Source: Calonectria ilicicola
Taxonomy: Eukaryota > Ascomycota > Sordariomycetes > Hypocreales > Nectriaceae
DNA: 64,000 nucleotides
Direction of reading: 5' to 3'
Assembly: GCA_020809705.1 (NCBI GenBank)
Contig: CP085827.1
Coordinates: 2,542,001 to 2,606,000, forward strand
How positions within the stretch are numbered: the stretch's first letter is position 1; the number at the start of each line of letters is the position of its first letter. This document shows positions 11,401-24,928 of this stretch, piece by piece. The translations under genes were made by a program, and so were the position numbers. Below the pieces are notes generated by a model, which ran no database searches, was not told where the DNA came from, and saw only the letters and a program-made list of their open reading frames with translations.

Positions 11401-13693
11401 TTAGTAGCCCGGAAGAGCAACGTTGGTGCCATACACCGAACCATCAACCTTTCCGAGCGTGATAGCAGCGTTGATCACACCACCCAATCCTTCGCCAGCG
11501 ATCAAACCGGCAGCGACAGCGAAAGCGTACATCTCGAAGTGGTTCTTGAACCACTTCCTCCACCACCAGGCAGTGATCGAACCAAACAGAATGGCGTTGG
11601 CGTAGCCACTGTCGACACCCAGAACCCAGGCGACACCGATGCTCATCCAGTTGGGGAGCCACTCTCTGTACTTCTCGCGGGGTCCAACAAGGTAGTATGT
11701 CTTGAATACGGCCTGGAAAGCGCAGAACACACCCATGCAGATGGCAAAGATACCCGAGCTGCGGGGGATGTTAATCGTGGGGAGGGTCACAGCCTCGGCC
11801 ACAGCCTTCCAAGCAGCAACTGAGGGAGCAGAGAACTGGCAGACGGCGTTGGGGTCGGTGCTAGGCTTCCAGACACAAGGATAGGCGGCCATAAACAGGA
11901 CGAAGATTCCAGGGGCGAGGAAGACAGACACAAATGTGCCCATGGCCTGGGCGTAGAACTGGAGGTGTGGCGGGGTCTTGAGCAAGAAGCCGACACGGAA
12001 GTCGCTGACAAGAGAGTTTGAAACATCAGCAGTTCCAGAGGCGATGTTTCCAGCAATCAAGTTGATACGCTGGGCACTCTTGATGCTGTGGTGGCCCTTG
12101 GTGATACCGCCAAAGACGAGCTGTGAAGCTTTGGCAGAAGCAGTAAGGGGTGCGCAGTCGGTGACAGCACCGCCATAGATACTCAAAAAGGCAAAGATCA
12201 AACCAAGGATACAGGACAGGATAGCAAGACCGGCGTTCATGTGGAACTGGACCTCAGCGACAATGCAAGCAACAGCGACAAAGACGAGAGTTCCGACAAC
12301 CCAAACCCAGACGGGCACTTGCTGGTCAGCCGTGGCGAAGTCCTCAACCAGCCCACTGTCTTGATCGGCCTTTGCGGCTTGCTTTTCAAAGAATGAGTTG
12401 CTCTTGCCTCGGGCTTGGAGCATGTTGTTGATAGAGCGAGCAGTCTCTCGGAATGCGTACTTGGCACCGTTCCAAACGACATTGATGTGGAGGAAGAATT
12501 CAATCAGACTGTAAACGAGGAGGACCATGACACCGGGCCAGAGGAACCAGTATCTGGGGGATGGAGTAGTTCCAGCGATGGCGGCATTGGACATGCTGTT
12601 AAAGTTCATCAGGGCTTCCCACTTGGTTCCTGGCTCTCCAGACTGGATGCCGATGCACTCGCCATAGTGGACAAGAAGAGGGCCAGCAAATGCCCAGGCG
12701 AAGACTGTACCTCCCCACCAAGAAATTGCAGCGTTCAAGCCGACTAGGATACCGGAGCCAAAGAAGGCGGGAGTCAACTGGATGTACCAGCCCCAGTTTT
12801 CGGGACCAAGTAGGCCGGGGTTGCTGTGTCCGGACCAGATGTAGAACCAAGTAAAGATGTGCCAGTTGTGCAAGATGCCGTCGGCGTACTGGCTCACGAC
12901 GATCTGGACAAAGGCACCAACGAAAGCGATACCGAGGGCCTTGATCTTTCGCATGGCGTCTGCGGCACCGGAGCCAACAGCGTGCATGGAGCGAATCGTC
13001 ATCGCCGTGGCAGTCGGCGTGGGGAAGACAAGGTTAAGCTCACGGGCCACATTGATAATGAAGAACTTTCGCAGGGGGACGGCGGCGAAGAGACCGAAGC
13101 AGGCGCACACAAAGGTGATGGTGAGGATACGGGGGAAATCGCTCTTGGGGTCGTCTGAGAGAAGTTCTAGGCGGTACATGGCGGGGAGACCGGCGACGAA
13201 GACACCGGACATGCCACCGGCGCCGGTTGCGGCAGCCTGGATGATGGAGTTCTCCTGGGGTCCGAATGACTGGCCAATGTAGGGAATACCGGGGGCGAGT
13301 CTGGTCAGGATGATGATGAAACCATAGCCAAAGATGGCACCAAACATGGTGGCGGGGAAAGTGAAGCCCGTCTTGAGACCTATGTTCTGAGCATTAGGAT
13401 TGTGTTGTGTGTTGTAGTGTTAGTCAGGGTGGGGGGTCCTCACCAAGGTAGACATTGGAGGCATTGACTAGAGATCCCAAGATAATACCAATAATGACAG
13501 CACGGGCAGTCAATGGGTTGTCCTCATGAGCAACTCCCTTTGTCGGGGGGAAACTGGTGAAGAGATCGGTGACTTCATCATCCTCATCAGATTCGGCCTT
13601 GAGGTCGACCTCGTGGTTGTTCTTTTCGTCGTAGTAGCCCGGGGTGGCGTCCGCGACAATGCGGGCGTCAGCCCGTATGTCGACGGTAGTCAT
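11401..13693 (-). CDS. Oligopeptide transporter (OPT family)
   Basis: Two exons (13444-13693 and 11401-13379) flank a 64-nt intron with a GTGAGG donor and join in frame to 742 aa, a normal size for OPT proteins. The N-terminus is hydrophilic and acidic (about 55 residues). It is followed by the hallmark first membrane segment running into NVYLGLKTGFTFPATMFGA, which spans the splice junction and confirms it. About a dozen or more hydrophobic segments follow. The protein should be a plasma- or internal-membrane proton-coupled importer of small peptides, or of a metal chelate as in the related YSL branch; the substrate cannot be told from sequence. The coding region is clearly more GC-rich than the spacers around it. 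Confidence 0.9.
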
Positions 13694-16600
13694 AGCTGGA
13701 GGAGGGTCTCTTGTGAACTAGTTCACAAAAAGCAAAGAAGTTGGGTTCCCAGAAGACGAGGCGTGGAAACGACTGAAGCTCCGTCAAAGTGAAACCCTCG
13801 GGGCCGGTGCAACGTGGATATTTATCTCTGTTGATGCCGCATGCGGTTCCCAAACCCAAGAAGCAGTGACACCCCAACCAACGGTTTGTGCTGTCGCGAG
13901 AGGCAAAGGTCCCGTTGGCACATCCCTGCAGCACGAGGCGAATGGCACGCTTTGGGCGAGGACCTTTTGCGAATATTGGGGTCGCGCGAGGGAGCAGACC
14001 ACGTCGAAAGCATGGGAGAGGCGAACCATTGAGCGATTGTAGCGGCCAGCCCTTTACATTTTGGGAGGGAACCGCCAGAAGTTCCCGCAAGATTCTGGGT
14101 CTACCTTATCTGGAGCCAGTCCTTTCGGCCGGGGCGTGAGGGATGCATGGGCTTGCCAGCTTCCCAAATGGGGAGGGACGGGCAGTCGATCCTTTGTCTT
14201 GGACTTTTTGTGTCTGGATGAACAGGCCCATTGGCTCCCAAGGTGGCATGCGGGATCTGTGAACCCCAGCAAAAGTGTAACTCGGTCGTGCACGTAGGGA
14301 TAGGGATGGTGGTGCTGGTGCTTGTGCATGCCCAAGGGCCCAGTCTCTTTAGACGCGCGACCGCGCGATACATACTCCACCCCCGGACGGAGCCAAGAAG
14401 AGCCACGCGGGTGGCGCCGCTGAGATGGGAAGACGGAGGGAGTCTTTTTCGCTAATTGATAGCTTGGGCTATGCGCGACAAAGGCTCTCGCGAGGTCAAG
14501 GAGCATTAGCCTGCTCGATTGCCGTGGGTAGCGAGGCCGGGGTATCGCTACGATGCGCAAAAAAAGGCTAAAAATACGCCGTGTCTATCACGTCGCTCGC
14601 CCTGAAACACGACTCTGGTTCAGTCTGCGAAGAAATGGAAATGCCATAGTGAATCGTTTTGGCATCCAATAAAATAAAGAGACGCAAAGCGCCGTCCAAT
14701 GGCGTGTCGCATCCTCTTGCGATACGCCGGTGGCGGCTCTTTTGTCGCACGCAGCTCCAATTCGTCAGTGCCCCATCGGCCGAGATGCCGTCTTCGTCTA
14801 GTCAGGCCACCGAAGCAGCACAGGCCCCGGCGCCAACTCGGGAACCTTTGCAAGCCTTGGCGCCCCCCAGCGGAAACGCTCGATAGGAACCTTTGATAAG
14901 GGACTTGAGCGTTGGTTCTTCAGCGCGCGGCCTGCGACACCCTGCTTCGTTCCTGCGCGCAATTGACTGGTTGCTAGACGATGGATGAGGGCAGCATGTG
15001 CAGTCATGTGGAATGTAATCTACATACAATGTGTGCATGTATGTATGTATGTATGTATGTATGCAGACATGCATGCTTCGTAACTTGGCCAGTCCATCCG
15101 TCCACATGGCACCGGACGGGGCATTTCCGCCTTGTCGTATAGTCGGTGCCGTTGTATCCATCGCAATGTGGGGAGTTATGGTCCCATTCACCACTGCATC
15201 GGCTCTACAACGGCCTGTGGTTATCTGAGACTCCTCATGGCAGATACCAGGGCCGATATGCATAATGTTAGACATTTATTTAGGTTTGAAAAATTGCGAA
15301 AAACCCGGACTCTAAAATCAACTCACTTTTCGAGGTGGAACGTGCACGCCTTCAAGTCTATAGCATTTTGTCTCTACCAAGTAAGCTACGCTCGTTCTAG
15401 AACTCCAGAGGCCAAGAGCGCACGCAAGCTGTTGGGCGGTGCCAAGCTCCATGGAGATTATTTCCCTTTTGTTCCCGTGTCAACCTCATCCAATCTTTAT
15501 CAGGAAAGTCCTCACCGAAATGCCCTCCCAAAGATCCCATATCACAAAATCATGCAGTCATCTCATGCGGCCCGACTTGCATCTTACGGCTTGTCACTTT
15601 CGGATACCGCCGAGCACAAAGCTTAAGCGAGCTTTCCGGGGAAGCGTGGCGAACCCGATATAGCGGTTCATAAGCATTTGTTATCCCAAACTTGCCCTGC
15701 TAGTCCTGGTCCTTTGTCGATCCCCTCCCAGGGTGTTGGGCACTCTGGCGACCATGCACCCCGGATCCGATAATAGCCATGATGCCCAGAAACCGGTGAT
15801 CTGGATCCCAATCGCTACCTTGATGGTTCAAGAGCCGCATGGCCAAGAGTTAATACTTGATCTTTCGATCTAGGTTGCACATGGATGAACTGAAGAGTAT
15901 CCGAGGCTTGCTTGTGGCGTGATGATGCTATGGATGAACGATGGGAGACGGCGCCGTCTTTGAAATTTATGCATCTTAACACTCGCCGCAACCGTACCAT
16001 GAATTCACCAACAGTATCAATGCAACTCCTAAATTCTACTCAGCCAATTGGCCCAAATTGCTTCCCGCATTCATAGAGCGATTGGTTGTCATTTGGCACT
16101 CTTACATGTTTCCAGAAGCTTTGCTGTAATGCTGGTGGCAACTGACCCGGATGGCACTACGGAGGGGGTAATACCACCCACCCTATTTCCATACGAGGTA
16201 TGATGTGTTCCCATGCTTGTATTTTATCAATAGTAGCGGGCGTTTTCCAGATGCGGGCGAATTTCCTGTTTGCTGCGTCAAGTTTTGTGACGCCGATAAG
16301 CGTTGGATTTTTTAACAACGGCGATCAGCTTTCCGAATATGTGATTTTGAAACTTTTGGTCATCCTTGCTGATTGGTCCCGTGATAGGGATTATTCATTC
16401 CGCGTATTGATGCAGCTTAGCCCAGCCAAGAAACCGAGTGGGATTTTGCCAAGGCGACTCTCGTGCGGACGGTGGACCTGGTGGTCCTCTGATTGACAAT
16501 CACTGCGACAACATCATGTGTCCGATGCCTGCCCTGAATTACACTAGATGAGAGTTTCTCGTGTGTTTTTACGGCTGAATTCAAAGGTTCCAGCAAGACC

Positions 16601-19047
16601 TCAAAATGGCATCAGATATCCTAACCAGAGACGAGCCCCTTGTCTCGTTCCAAAAGGTCCGTCTCGTTTTGGAGCTTCCATTTTTGGGGGTAGCCAAGAC
16701 TACGGAATCGGGCATAGATCCGCCTAAGCACGCTATCTCTCCTCCAGTAACTAGCTGCCACACGCTTGATAATAGACCCCCTGGCTTTGGCAACCATTGA
16801 AAAGTCAGCCTTCTCATTGGGCCGCGGCATGCCAAATCCGTTACATCCCTGCAACGGCGACCGCTTGACCTATCAGATCACACAGATCCAGGGTTCGGTG
16901 ATTGAAAAACAAGTTTGGTGCTTCCTGCTTGATGCACGACTCGTGAACCTTCCAAAGAAGACCTAGTATGCGCAGGTGCAGATGGTGATGGCTTTGGGTG
17001 TCTCTCCCACCTCTGGTACATCGGGCATGTGAAATCTATATCTCGGAGTTGGGTTTGTTGATAAACGAGATCATGAATCATGCTCCCATGATACCGCTCT
17101 CTCATGTGCAAAAATCCCTAGTGCTGCTATTTATACTTGACCTTGGGCACATGATGTGTTTCAATTTGGTAGTTTTGTGAATAGCCTTAGTATAGGGTAG
17201 TTGTACCAAAAATTGCCATCTCTTGATATATGACGGGATACTCATCATGGATGATTAATGGCCAGTTCCGTTGTTATTATCACATTAAATTGACTGGTCT
17301 GTATTTAATATGACTGTAAATTAGAGGGAAATCCATTCGGCGAGTGTGACATGGTGGTGACGACGCTGGGTTCCAATAGTTGGGTGCACAAACCATGATG
17401 TCTCAAGTTACAAACCGTCCCAGTGAACTGCGTTCGCAAAGATCTGACGTCCTCGGATCTGAATAGATATAACCATTAGGAGAATAACTGGACGTGAAAT
17501 CTTGGACGAGGTGATATTGGGAAACAAGAGGTTTATCGCAAATGGGCCAGAAAAAATAATCAAGGGGAATTTCCGGCGACCTCTAACGGGAATTCGGTGC
17601 CTTTAAGACCGAACAACCTAAAGGTCTCTCCACAAGATATTTCGGTTCCCCAACACCCCGCAAACTGGGGCAAACGGATTCACGGGCTGACGGGGAAGAA
17701 AAGGAGGCCGGAGGTCGCATCACGACCCACACGTCACCCAGTTAGCCTCGACTCCGCTGTCGCTTTCGGGATCGATGCCGGGCATGCAAAATCTAGAATG
17801 ATGTGATTCTTATTTCAACAACAAGAGAGTTTGGGGTATAGGGCTTAAGAGGTTAGAGGGGAGAGAAGAAGGGGGTGCGGGTACGCTTTTACAGTCAAGC
17901 TTTTTTATTTTTCTTTTTTACAGTTGGACGGGAATAAAGCCCAACCCGATGCCGCGCCCTGTGCACGCGCCATGGCAATGCGGAGAAATACACGTAAAGT
18001 CGGATAGACGGTGAGCTGATTTGATTGATAATGTCGACTTGGCAAATTAAACTTCATTTATTTTTGCTGCCTAGCCTTGGAGACTACACCATATGAAGCC
18101 TTTTCTCCGCACCGAGAAGAATTTTTCTTCTCCGCAATTGTTTTTGTTGGTTACGATGGTGATGGGGGGTCGGGGTTTGTTGGGGCATCACTAACTAGCT
18201 ATTGCTGCTCCTCGCTTGGAGGAGGGAGGGGAAATGGAGAGGGGAAAAGAAGCACTGGGGAGTTGCGCGCACTGAGATATACGCTGTGGTGGTGTACATA
18301 CACATACAAAGACAATGCAAAGGCGCAAAAACGTCCATCACGTAGCAATCAACAAGAAGGGACCTCGTCATCCCCTTCTTATCATTGGATTTCAAAGCAC
18401 ACAAGACTCCATTTCTTCCCCGCACTTTCTTCCCCCCCCCCTGGAGAAGCTGCACAGTCACGCCCTCGTATTCGGCCCGGCTTCTGGAACGGTAGCTGGA
18501 TGCATCGACAAAACTCCGCAAATTCCAACTTCTAAATCTCCAATTGGACCAAGTTACCCCGCGAAACCATTTCGACAAGTATCGTGATACACTCTTTTGG
18601 GTCTGTTTCGCCGATCTGCGGCCTCTTGACTCGTAGGACGGGTGGCGGATAGCACTCCGGGCGCGTAGATCCCAACCACGTCAATTTTTTTCGTCTCCAT
18701 TTCCCAATCGTGATGATGTAACGGTTGCAACCCTGTTGCCCTTGTCCTCGGCTCAAGGAGCCATTCTCCCCAACGACGATTTCAACAGCCCGCCGCCCGA
18801 GCTTCTTCTTATTAAGGTTGCTTGTCTTACCTTAGTTCCCGCCAGAGTTTTGGGCTTTGTTTCTACGTCCATCCTCTCAGTAGCGCGTGCCGTGTGCTTT
18901 GAGCTTTGAGTGCCCGAGCGCGTCTGCAAGACCAGCCGCCTCAACTTCGCCGCGCCGCGCCCGCGAAAAAAAATTTCATTGCCGATTTTCTTCCTGGGCA
19001 TCATCAATTAAGCGAACAGCGGATATCCCACCGCTCTTTTGCCATCA
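13694..19047. other. Long gene-poor stretch between OPT and MFS genes
   Basis: Over 5 kb without a gene I can support. Open frames are short and lack family features on both strands. The ends must contain the promoters of the divergent OPT gene (leftward) and MFS gene (rightward). It also holds a short tetranucleotide repeat at 15037. I looked for transposon protein motifs and terminal repeats and saw none. Confidence 0.5.
15037..15063. repeat. ATGT tetranucleotide microsatellite
   Basis: Nearly seven tandem copies of ATGT, flanked by further imperfect GTGTGC and GCAGACATGCATGC sequence. Confidence 0.85.
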
Positions 19048-20755
19048 ATGGCCGACATCTCAAAGGCCACGGCCAACCATGGCATTGAAGGAGGCTCAGA
19101 CCTGTCCAAGGATAGCCTTGATGGCCAAACGCAAACGGGGGAGAACCTCATGGCGCGCACTGGCGTTGCCATGGATCCGGAGCGTCGCAGGGAAGTCGAG
19201 AAGAGCATGAAGCGAAAGCTAGACAAGCGATGCAGTTTGTTTGTGCTGATCTACATCATGAACTACCTCGACCGCAACAACATTGCTGCCGCACGACTCA
19301 AGGGTCTGCAAGATGACCTGAAGCTCAGCAACACGCAGTATGCGACTTGCTTGAGTATTCTCTATGTTGGATATAGTATGTCGATCACCGGAAACAACCG
19401 TCACATGTACTAACCATGTCCTAGTTCTCATGCAGGTCCCATCCAACATCTTCATCAACCAAATCCAGCGACCGTCGCTGTACATTGCTTGCGCCATGCT
19501 GGCGTGGGGTCTCGTTTCCACCTTGTCAGGAAATGTTCACAACTTTACTGGCATGGTCATCATCCGATTCTTCTTGGGTTTTGTCGAAGCTGCCTTCCTG
19601 CCAGGTGCACTTCTGATTCTCTCCAAGTGGTACACGCGTCGGGAGTTGACTAAGCGAAACGCTATCTTGTTCTGCGGTAACTTAATCTCCAACGCCTTCT
19701 CCGCTTTAGTTGGCGCGGGCGTCTTGTCCAATATGCAGGGCGTTCTTGGCCATGCGGCTTGGCGCTGGCTGTTCTGGATTGAGGGTGCCATCACCATGAC
19801 CGTCGCCATTTCGGCCGCCTTCATCTTGCCTGATCTCCCTCACAACTCTCGGGGCTTTACCGAGGAGGAGCGCCAGGTCGCCCAACTTCGCATGATTGAA
19901 GATGTTGGAGAGGCTGACAAGGATTCCGAGGAGCATGGCCCCTTGTACGGCTTCCAGTTGGCCGTGAAGGACTACAAGATTTACCTGATGACCTTGACCT
20001 TTATCGCCTACATTGTCGGTCTTTCTTTCAATGCATTCTTCGTAAGTTATTATCCTATTGGAGTTGGAAGCTTGAACTAACTGGGCTTCAAGCCAACTTT
20101 GACCGGAACCCTCGGATTTGGCTATGTTCCCACTTTATTGATGAGTTCTCCCCCTTGGGTCTTCGCCTGTATTGTATCTCTATTCGTCGCATGGAGCTCC
20201 GACCGAAATCAAGAGAGGGTTTGTCTACCACAATCATGATTTTAAACAAATCAAAGCTAACTTAGTATTTAGTTTTGGCACATTGTCATTCCTATCTTTA
20301 TCGGCATGGTCGGCTTCGTCATTAGCATGAGCACCCTCAACGTCGCAGCTCGATATGTGGCTCTGTTCCTGCAGACCAGTTCTTATGCGGGTTACATTAC
20401 TTTCTACTCCTGGATCAGTTCCTCGTTCCCTCGACCACCTGCAAAGCGTGCTGTTGCCATTGCCATGATCAACGGCTTTGGTCAGCTCGGAAATGTCGCA
20501 GGATCTTACGTTTGGAATCTTAAGGAGAATGGATACCGCAAGAGTTATGGTATTGTCCTCGCCATGTTTGGTGTTACGGCGGTTGGCTGCTTCGCCTTCC
20601 GCATGATTCTCATCGACCTCAACAAGAAACTCGAGCAGGGTGAATCTGCCTGGGAGACGAGCCAGGATGTTGCTCAGCAGACGGCTCAGGTCGAGGTCAT
20701 GGAGAGCACCGATGAGGCTCTGCGCATGAAGAGAGGATTCCGCTACCTTGTTTAG
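19048..20755 (+). CDS. MFS permease, anion:cation symporter (allantoate permease-like)
   Basis: Four exons (19048-19375, 19425-20041, 20093-20218, 20273-20755) give 517 aa with all junctions in frame. The introns have GTATGT, GTAAGT and GTTTGT donors and CTAAC branches. The ACS-family signature MNYLDRNNIAAARLKGL opens the first membrane segment. It is followed by GYILMQVPSN across the first splice, RFFLGFVEAAFLPG in helix 4-5 and a second six-helix half from PTLTGTLGFGYVPTLL. The protein should be a plasma-membrane importer of organic anions such as allantoate, nicotinate, pantothenate or a related acid; the exact substrate is not readable. The start chosen is the first ATG in frame (MADISKATAN). 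It is followed by a second, distinct ACS-type permease in the same direction. Confidence 0.9.
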
Positions 20756-21504
20756 TGACCGTAATCTACTGGGAAAAATACGCGATTCGGGCGATTCATC
20801 TTGGAACCAACGAGTGCTTGTGTTGCATTTGACTTTTTGGGCATTCACGAAAATGAGCGATGATTAGAGCCATTGGCGGCCAACGATGTTGAGACGAACG
20901 GAATGGAAATTTATTGTAAAGGAAGCTTCATTACGCCTCATATCATATATGGTAGATAGAAGCAACCATTAAGTAAATCTAGCATTTTTATGCGACTTAT
21001 CAAATTCTCCGTTTTCTTGCAATCCTTAACAAAACAACTGGGTCTCACAGTTGCATTGGGCAATGTTCCCTACGGGCGCCTTGCTGTGAGCGCTAACCAA
21101 GAATGGTAAAGGATTGACGAACTGGCTTAAGATCTCGATGTTGATTGGATAAAGTACAGAGCACGAAAGGTCAGTGTGCTATCGCGACATTCCCAGCGCC
21201 CACTTATAACACACCTTGCTCAGCCATTCGAGGCGCCTTTGAAGGGATATTTGGTAAAGTACCGGCAGTTTCTAGCGCATTGACGTAGGGATCTCTGTAC
21301 TACAATGGAAAAGCCATCTGGACAGGGTGTTCCACATTGGGGAAATGTGGGTGTGGGATGGAGGACCGGGGAGAGATGGCGTAATGTTAGATGCACGCGG
21401 AGAATCTTACATATTTCCGTCCAAGATTTCGCTGCCCCCAAAGTAAAAAAAAATCCCCTCGATTCTTAAACCCAGAGGTTCTGCCTAGGTAACATTTTGG
21501 CACC
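20756..21504. other. Spacer between the tandem MFS genes
   Basis: About 750 nt with no gene. It must contain the 3' end of the first permease and the promoter of the second. Confidence 0.5.
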
Positions 21505-23277
21505 ATGGCTGATTCGAAAGTGGTTGAAGAGTCACCAGAACTCAGTGACCGATCTCCCACGGTCGGGTCTGGCACGGAGATTAACGAGGCCAGCCTTTTG
21601 CGCAAAATCGACAGAAAGTTGCTCCCAGCTGTGGGAATATTGTATCTCTTATCATTTCTTGACCGAAGCAATGGTTAGATCCCACAACCAAGCTACCCAG
21701 AAATGACGTACTAACACAATCTATAGTCGGTAATGCAAGAATTGAAGGAATGGTCGATGACCTCCACATGAGTACGTGTTTCTCTGTGTCGTAGCGATTT
21801 GAACTTCGAACTGACAAAGGAAAATCTAGCTGGAAACCAGTACTTGACTGGATTGACGCTTTATTTTGTCGGCTATGTTCTTTTCGAGGTCAGCTCCTCG
21901 GACGACGTTTGAAGTCCTTGCACGTATGCTCACGCGAATTAGATTCCTTGCAATATTGTCCTCAAGCGAACAACCCCGCGCCTCTGGCTACCTACACTTA
22001 CAATTGCCTGGGGTATTGTAGCGACGCTTTTGGGTGTAGTCCAAAACCTCACTGGGTTTCTGATTGCTCGCTTCTTCTTGGGTGTTGCAGAGAGCGGATT
22101 GTTTCCCGGCGTGGTGTTCTACTTTTCTATGTGGTATAAGCGACGTGAACGCCAGTACCGCATTTCCCTGTTCTTCAGTGCTGCATCTCTTGCTGGAGCG
22201 TTTGGAGGCATCCTCGCTTATGTAAGTCTTAACTCCATGATACATGGCTCAAGAGTGTTCTGACTTTATAGGGCATTGGCAAAATGGCTGGCGTTGTTTG
22301 GGATAACGGATGGAGATGGATCTTTATTCTGGTAAGGCTTAAACATCAATCGTTATCGTACCAGTATATTGACAAGCAGACAGGAAGGCATTGCTACCGT
22401 CATTGTAGCTGTCGCCGCATATTGGTTCATCGAAAACTATCCCGCCACTTCAAGATTTCTCAGTGACGCAGAACGAGAGTACATTCAGACCAGATTGGCT
22501 GCGGATAGCGACTCCACCAACGACGAAAAGTTTAGTTGGCACGCCGTTGTTCAAGCTCTTCGTGATCCAAGCTGCTGGCTTTACGGCTTAGGGTTTCATA
22601 CGATGAGTTTGCCTTTGTACACATTATCTTTGTTCCTGGTAAGCGCGTTTTTGCCACTAGATCGAATATTCAATATTGACAATTTGCAGCCCACTATTAT
22701 CAAGGACCTTGGATACAAAGCGGCTAAGGCCCAGCTCCTTACCATCCCGCCATATGCAGTCGCTTTTGTTACCACACTTAGCGTTGCCATTGCCTCTGAA
22801 AGACTGGGAAGACGCGCGGTTTTCATTGCTGGCTCCTCGGCCGTGGCCATTATTGGATACATCCTTCTGCTTGCTAATCCTGATCCTACGAGCCGTCCTG
22901 GGATGTCCTATGCCGGAACATTTTTCGCCGCCGCCGGGATTTACCCTGCTTGCGCGCTGGTACTGTCTTGGCCAGCGATAAATGTATCAGGACAGACTAA
23001 GCGAGCTATCGCCAACGCCATGCAGATTAGCATTGGCAATCTTGGTGCTGTAATGGGTACGCAGTTGTATCGAGCAGATGATGGGCCCAAGTTTGTTGTT
23101 GGGCACTCCATGGCGCTTGCGTATTTAGCAGCAAATATTGTTGTTGTGTCTATTTTGGGTTGGAGACTCAAGAGGCAGAATGAAAGAAGAGCTGAGATAG
23201 CCCCCGAGATCAAGGATGTAGGAGAGGTGAAAGATTGGAAAGGGGATGAGGATCCGAGATGGAGATTCGAGTTTTGA
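21505..23277 (+). CDS. MFS permease, anion:cation symporter family (second gene)
   Basis: Seven exons (21505-21673, 21727-21771, 21830-21888, 21943-22221, 22272-22331, 22384-22638, 22690-23277) join in frame to 484 aa. Landmarks are LSFLDRSNVGNARIEGM across the first splice, GYVLFEIPCNIVLKR, FLIARFFLGVAESGLFPG and WYKRRERQYR. This places it in the same ACS superfamily as its neighbour but with a different intron pattern, so the two are not a recent tandem copy. It is probably a carboxylate, vitamin or amino-acid-derivative importer at the plasma membrane. The extreme C-terminal codons (from about 23195) have a decayed copy at 25738-25823, which marks the left edge of the tandem duplication described below. 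Confidence 0.9.
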
Positions 23278-23725
23278 AGTGATGGCTTTAACTTAATCGG
23301 GAGCAGATGCTGGTAATTTGAATTGTTATCCTATCTGAGGATGATACCATCAAATCACTTGGACATATAATGAAGTGGTGTTATGGGTAACGACCAAGTC
23401 TATAGTTGACAGGCGTACGAGCCTCCAATATCTTTTTTAAAAGTTGTTGTCCGCACTGGTAATCACGAGTATAGTGGTGATTGGCTTTTTTGGTCTGACG
23501 GGCCAAGGGATGCAATGGGAAGTGCGGATCCTTACACTTCTGCCTCCCGAGCCTGTACAAAAAAAACATTGCTATGAGGATCATACCCATATATCTTTCG
23601 CAAGAGGAGCTTTAAAGTTTGTTTATTTTTCTAATTTGAAGTGATTTGCAGTGCGCCGGTATTTGATTCCGAAACATAGACGTCAGTCCCATGGTTCAAG
23701 AGAGGCCTCAAAATTCCTTTGCGTC

Positions 23726-24480
23726 CTACGATTTCCCTGTTTTGAGTGGACCTTTATCCAACCTGAATTTTCGATTGGTCTGATTGCTTTTATACCCCTT
23801 CAACATGGCGGCTTGAAGTGCAGGATTGTATCCGATAATTCGCATACTGGTATTGGGATTCTTGCTCAACAAGATTTTCACAATCCCCGAAGCTCCCTCA
23901 AAGGGGGCATTGATAACTACGGCGTGAAAAATTCCGGAGTTGGCTTCAACGTCATTTCTTTCCAAAACATCCTGCAGCGAACTTTGAAGATCTTGGCGTG
24001 GCAATTCCTACAGGAGGTCTGGTATCATATCTACTCGAAAGATTGACTTCGACTTTGCCAGTATCTTTTCACTAGTTTTCAAACTAGTTGTTGAACTCTT
24101 TAAACCACTTGGAATCCTCGTATTTCTTGTTTTTTTTTTTTTTTTTTTTTTTAAATTTACCCAAGCCAACTTCGCCTGTGTGCTTGAGTATCGACTTCAT
24201 TGTGCATCGCCAAAAGGGGCTTTGAGAGTCCTGCATAGGTTTGTTCATATCTTTATGCTCAATGCATGACCTGCAACCCTTTTGGGTCTTAGTCACTGTC
24301 AAAGGCTGGGTACGAGCCTGATTGCATGAATTAATGTTCTTGGCCTCGCGGCAATCTTTACTGTTTCCTTCTTTCCAGAGCAGGCGCCCTTTGAAACAAA
24401 GGATAGGTTGAATACCAATCAATGAACCAAACACATTCATTCAAATCGACGATCGGGATAAATTAAATCTGTTCATTGAA
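23726..24480 (-). pseudogene. Decayed copy of the NACHT-ankyrin NLR (C-terminal part)
   Basis: This minus-strand relic aligns by eye with the NLR gene at 26111-28470. The ankyrin portion (about 23726-24004) reads LQSSLQDVLERNDVEANSG and ASGIVKILLSKNPNT, against LLSSVLGEGQNDINSRSF and RKEIVEILLSRDPNT in the intact copy. Upstream, CRSCIEHK and SPFWRCTMKSILKH match CKMCIEQS and HPFLVYAVQFVLNH. Several stops and frame breaks, a 23-nt T-run at 24130-24152, and loss of the P-loop half show that it is dead. A TAG follows SKWFKEFNN at the same alignment position as the TAG in the intact copy. Its orientation relative to the following SesA gene is the same as in the intact unit. Confidence 0.75.
24130..24152. 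repeat. Poly-T run inside the NLR relic
   Basis: 23 consecutive T residues; on the minus strand they read as a lysine run inside the decayed frame, consistent with a slippage expansion after the copy died. Confidence 0.9.
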
Positions 24481-24844
24481 ACAAAGGATCGGATGAGCCA
24501 GTCCTAAAATTATAGTTGGAACAATGAAACATGTTCTATCTCAGAAAATGGAAAATCCAATTCATAGTTTACAGGACGGGGAAGACATGTGCAATGATTC
24601 AAAAAATCGCATTGATGTTTTCACTGATTCAAAGAATTCATTTCAAATAAGGGCTTTGATGAATCAGAGGTTTTATTAACAGATTATTCTTGAGTTCTAT
24701 GAATAATACACTTACCGATGAAACATCCTCTTTGAACAAAGCTGGGCCCACATTTCCTTGTCCTTAAAAACCACTACCATTTCCTACAAACTCGACTCCC
24801 GACATTCACACTTTCTTCAACCTGAGTGACAGACTATAGCTGAG

Positions 24845-24907
24845 GTATGTTGATTTAAGAAACGAATAAGAGGGTATCATTGCGCTAACTGAGAATTTAT
24901 ACAATAG
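24845..24907 (+). other. Predicted 5'-UTR intron of the first SesA gene
   Basis: GTATGT donor, GCGCTAAC branch and CAATAG acceptor delimit a 63-nt intron ending 21 nt before the ATG. The second SesA gene has a similar 65-nt candidate at 29340-29404, ending 23 nt before its ATG. Confidence 0.6.
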
Positions 24908-24928
24908 AACTAAATTTGTTCACCAAAT

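Noticed and set aside
18077..18535. 152-aa plus-strand frame before the first MFS gene
   Set aside because: It begins at TTG, is low-complexity and has no family features; it lies in the promoter spacer.
24060..24110. Independent small gene from the lysine-rich frame near 24.1 kb
   Set aside because: Alignment with the intact NLR shows that it is part of the decayed copy; the lysine run is a T-tract read in reverse.
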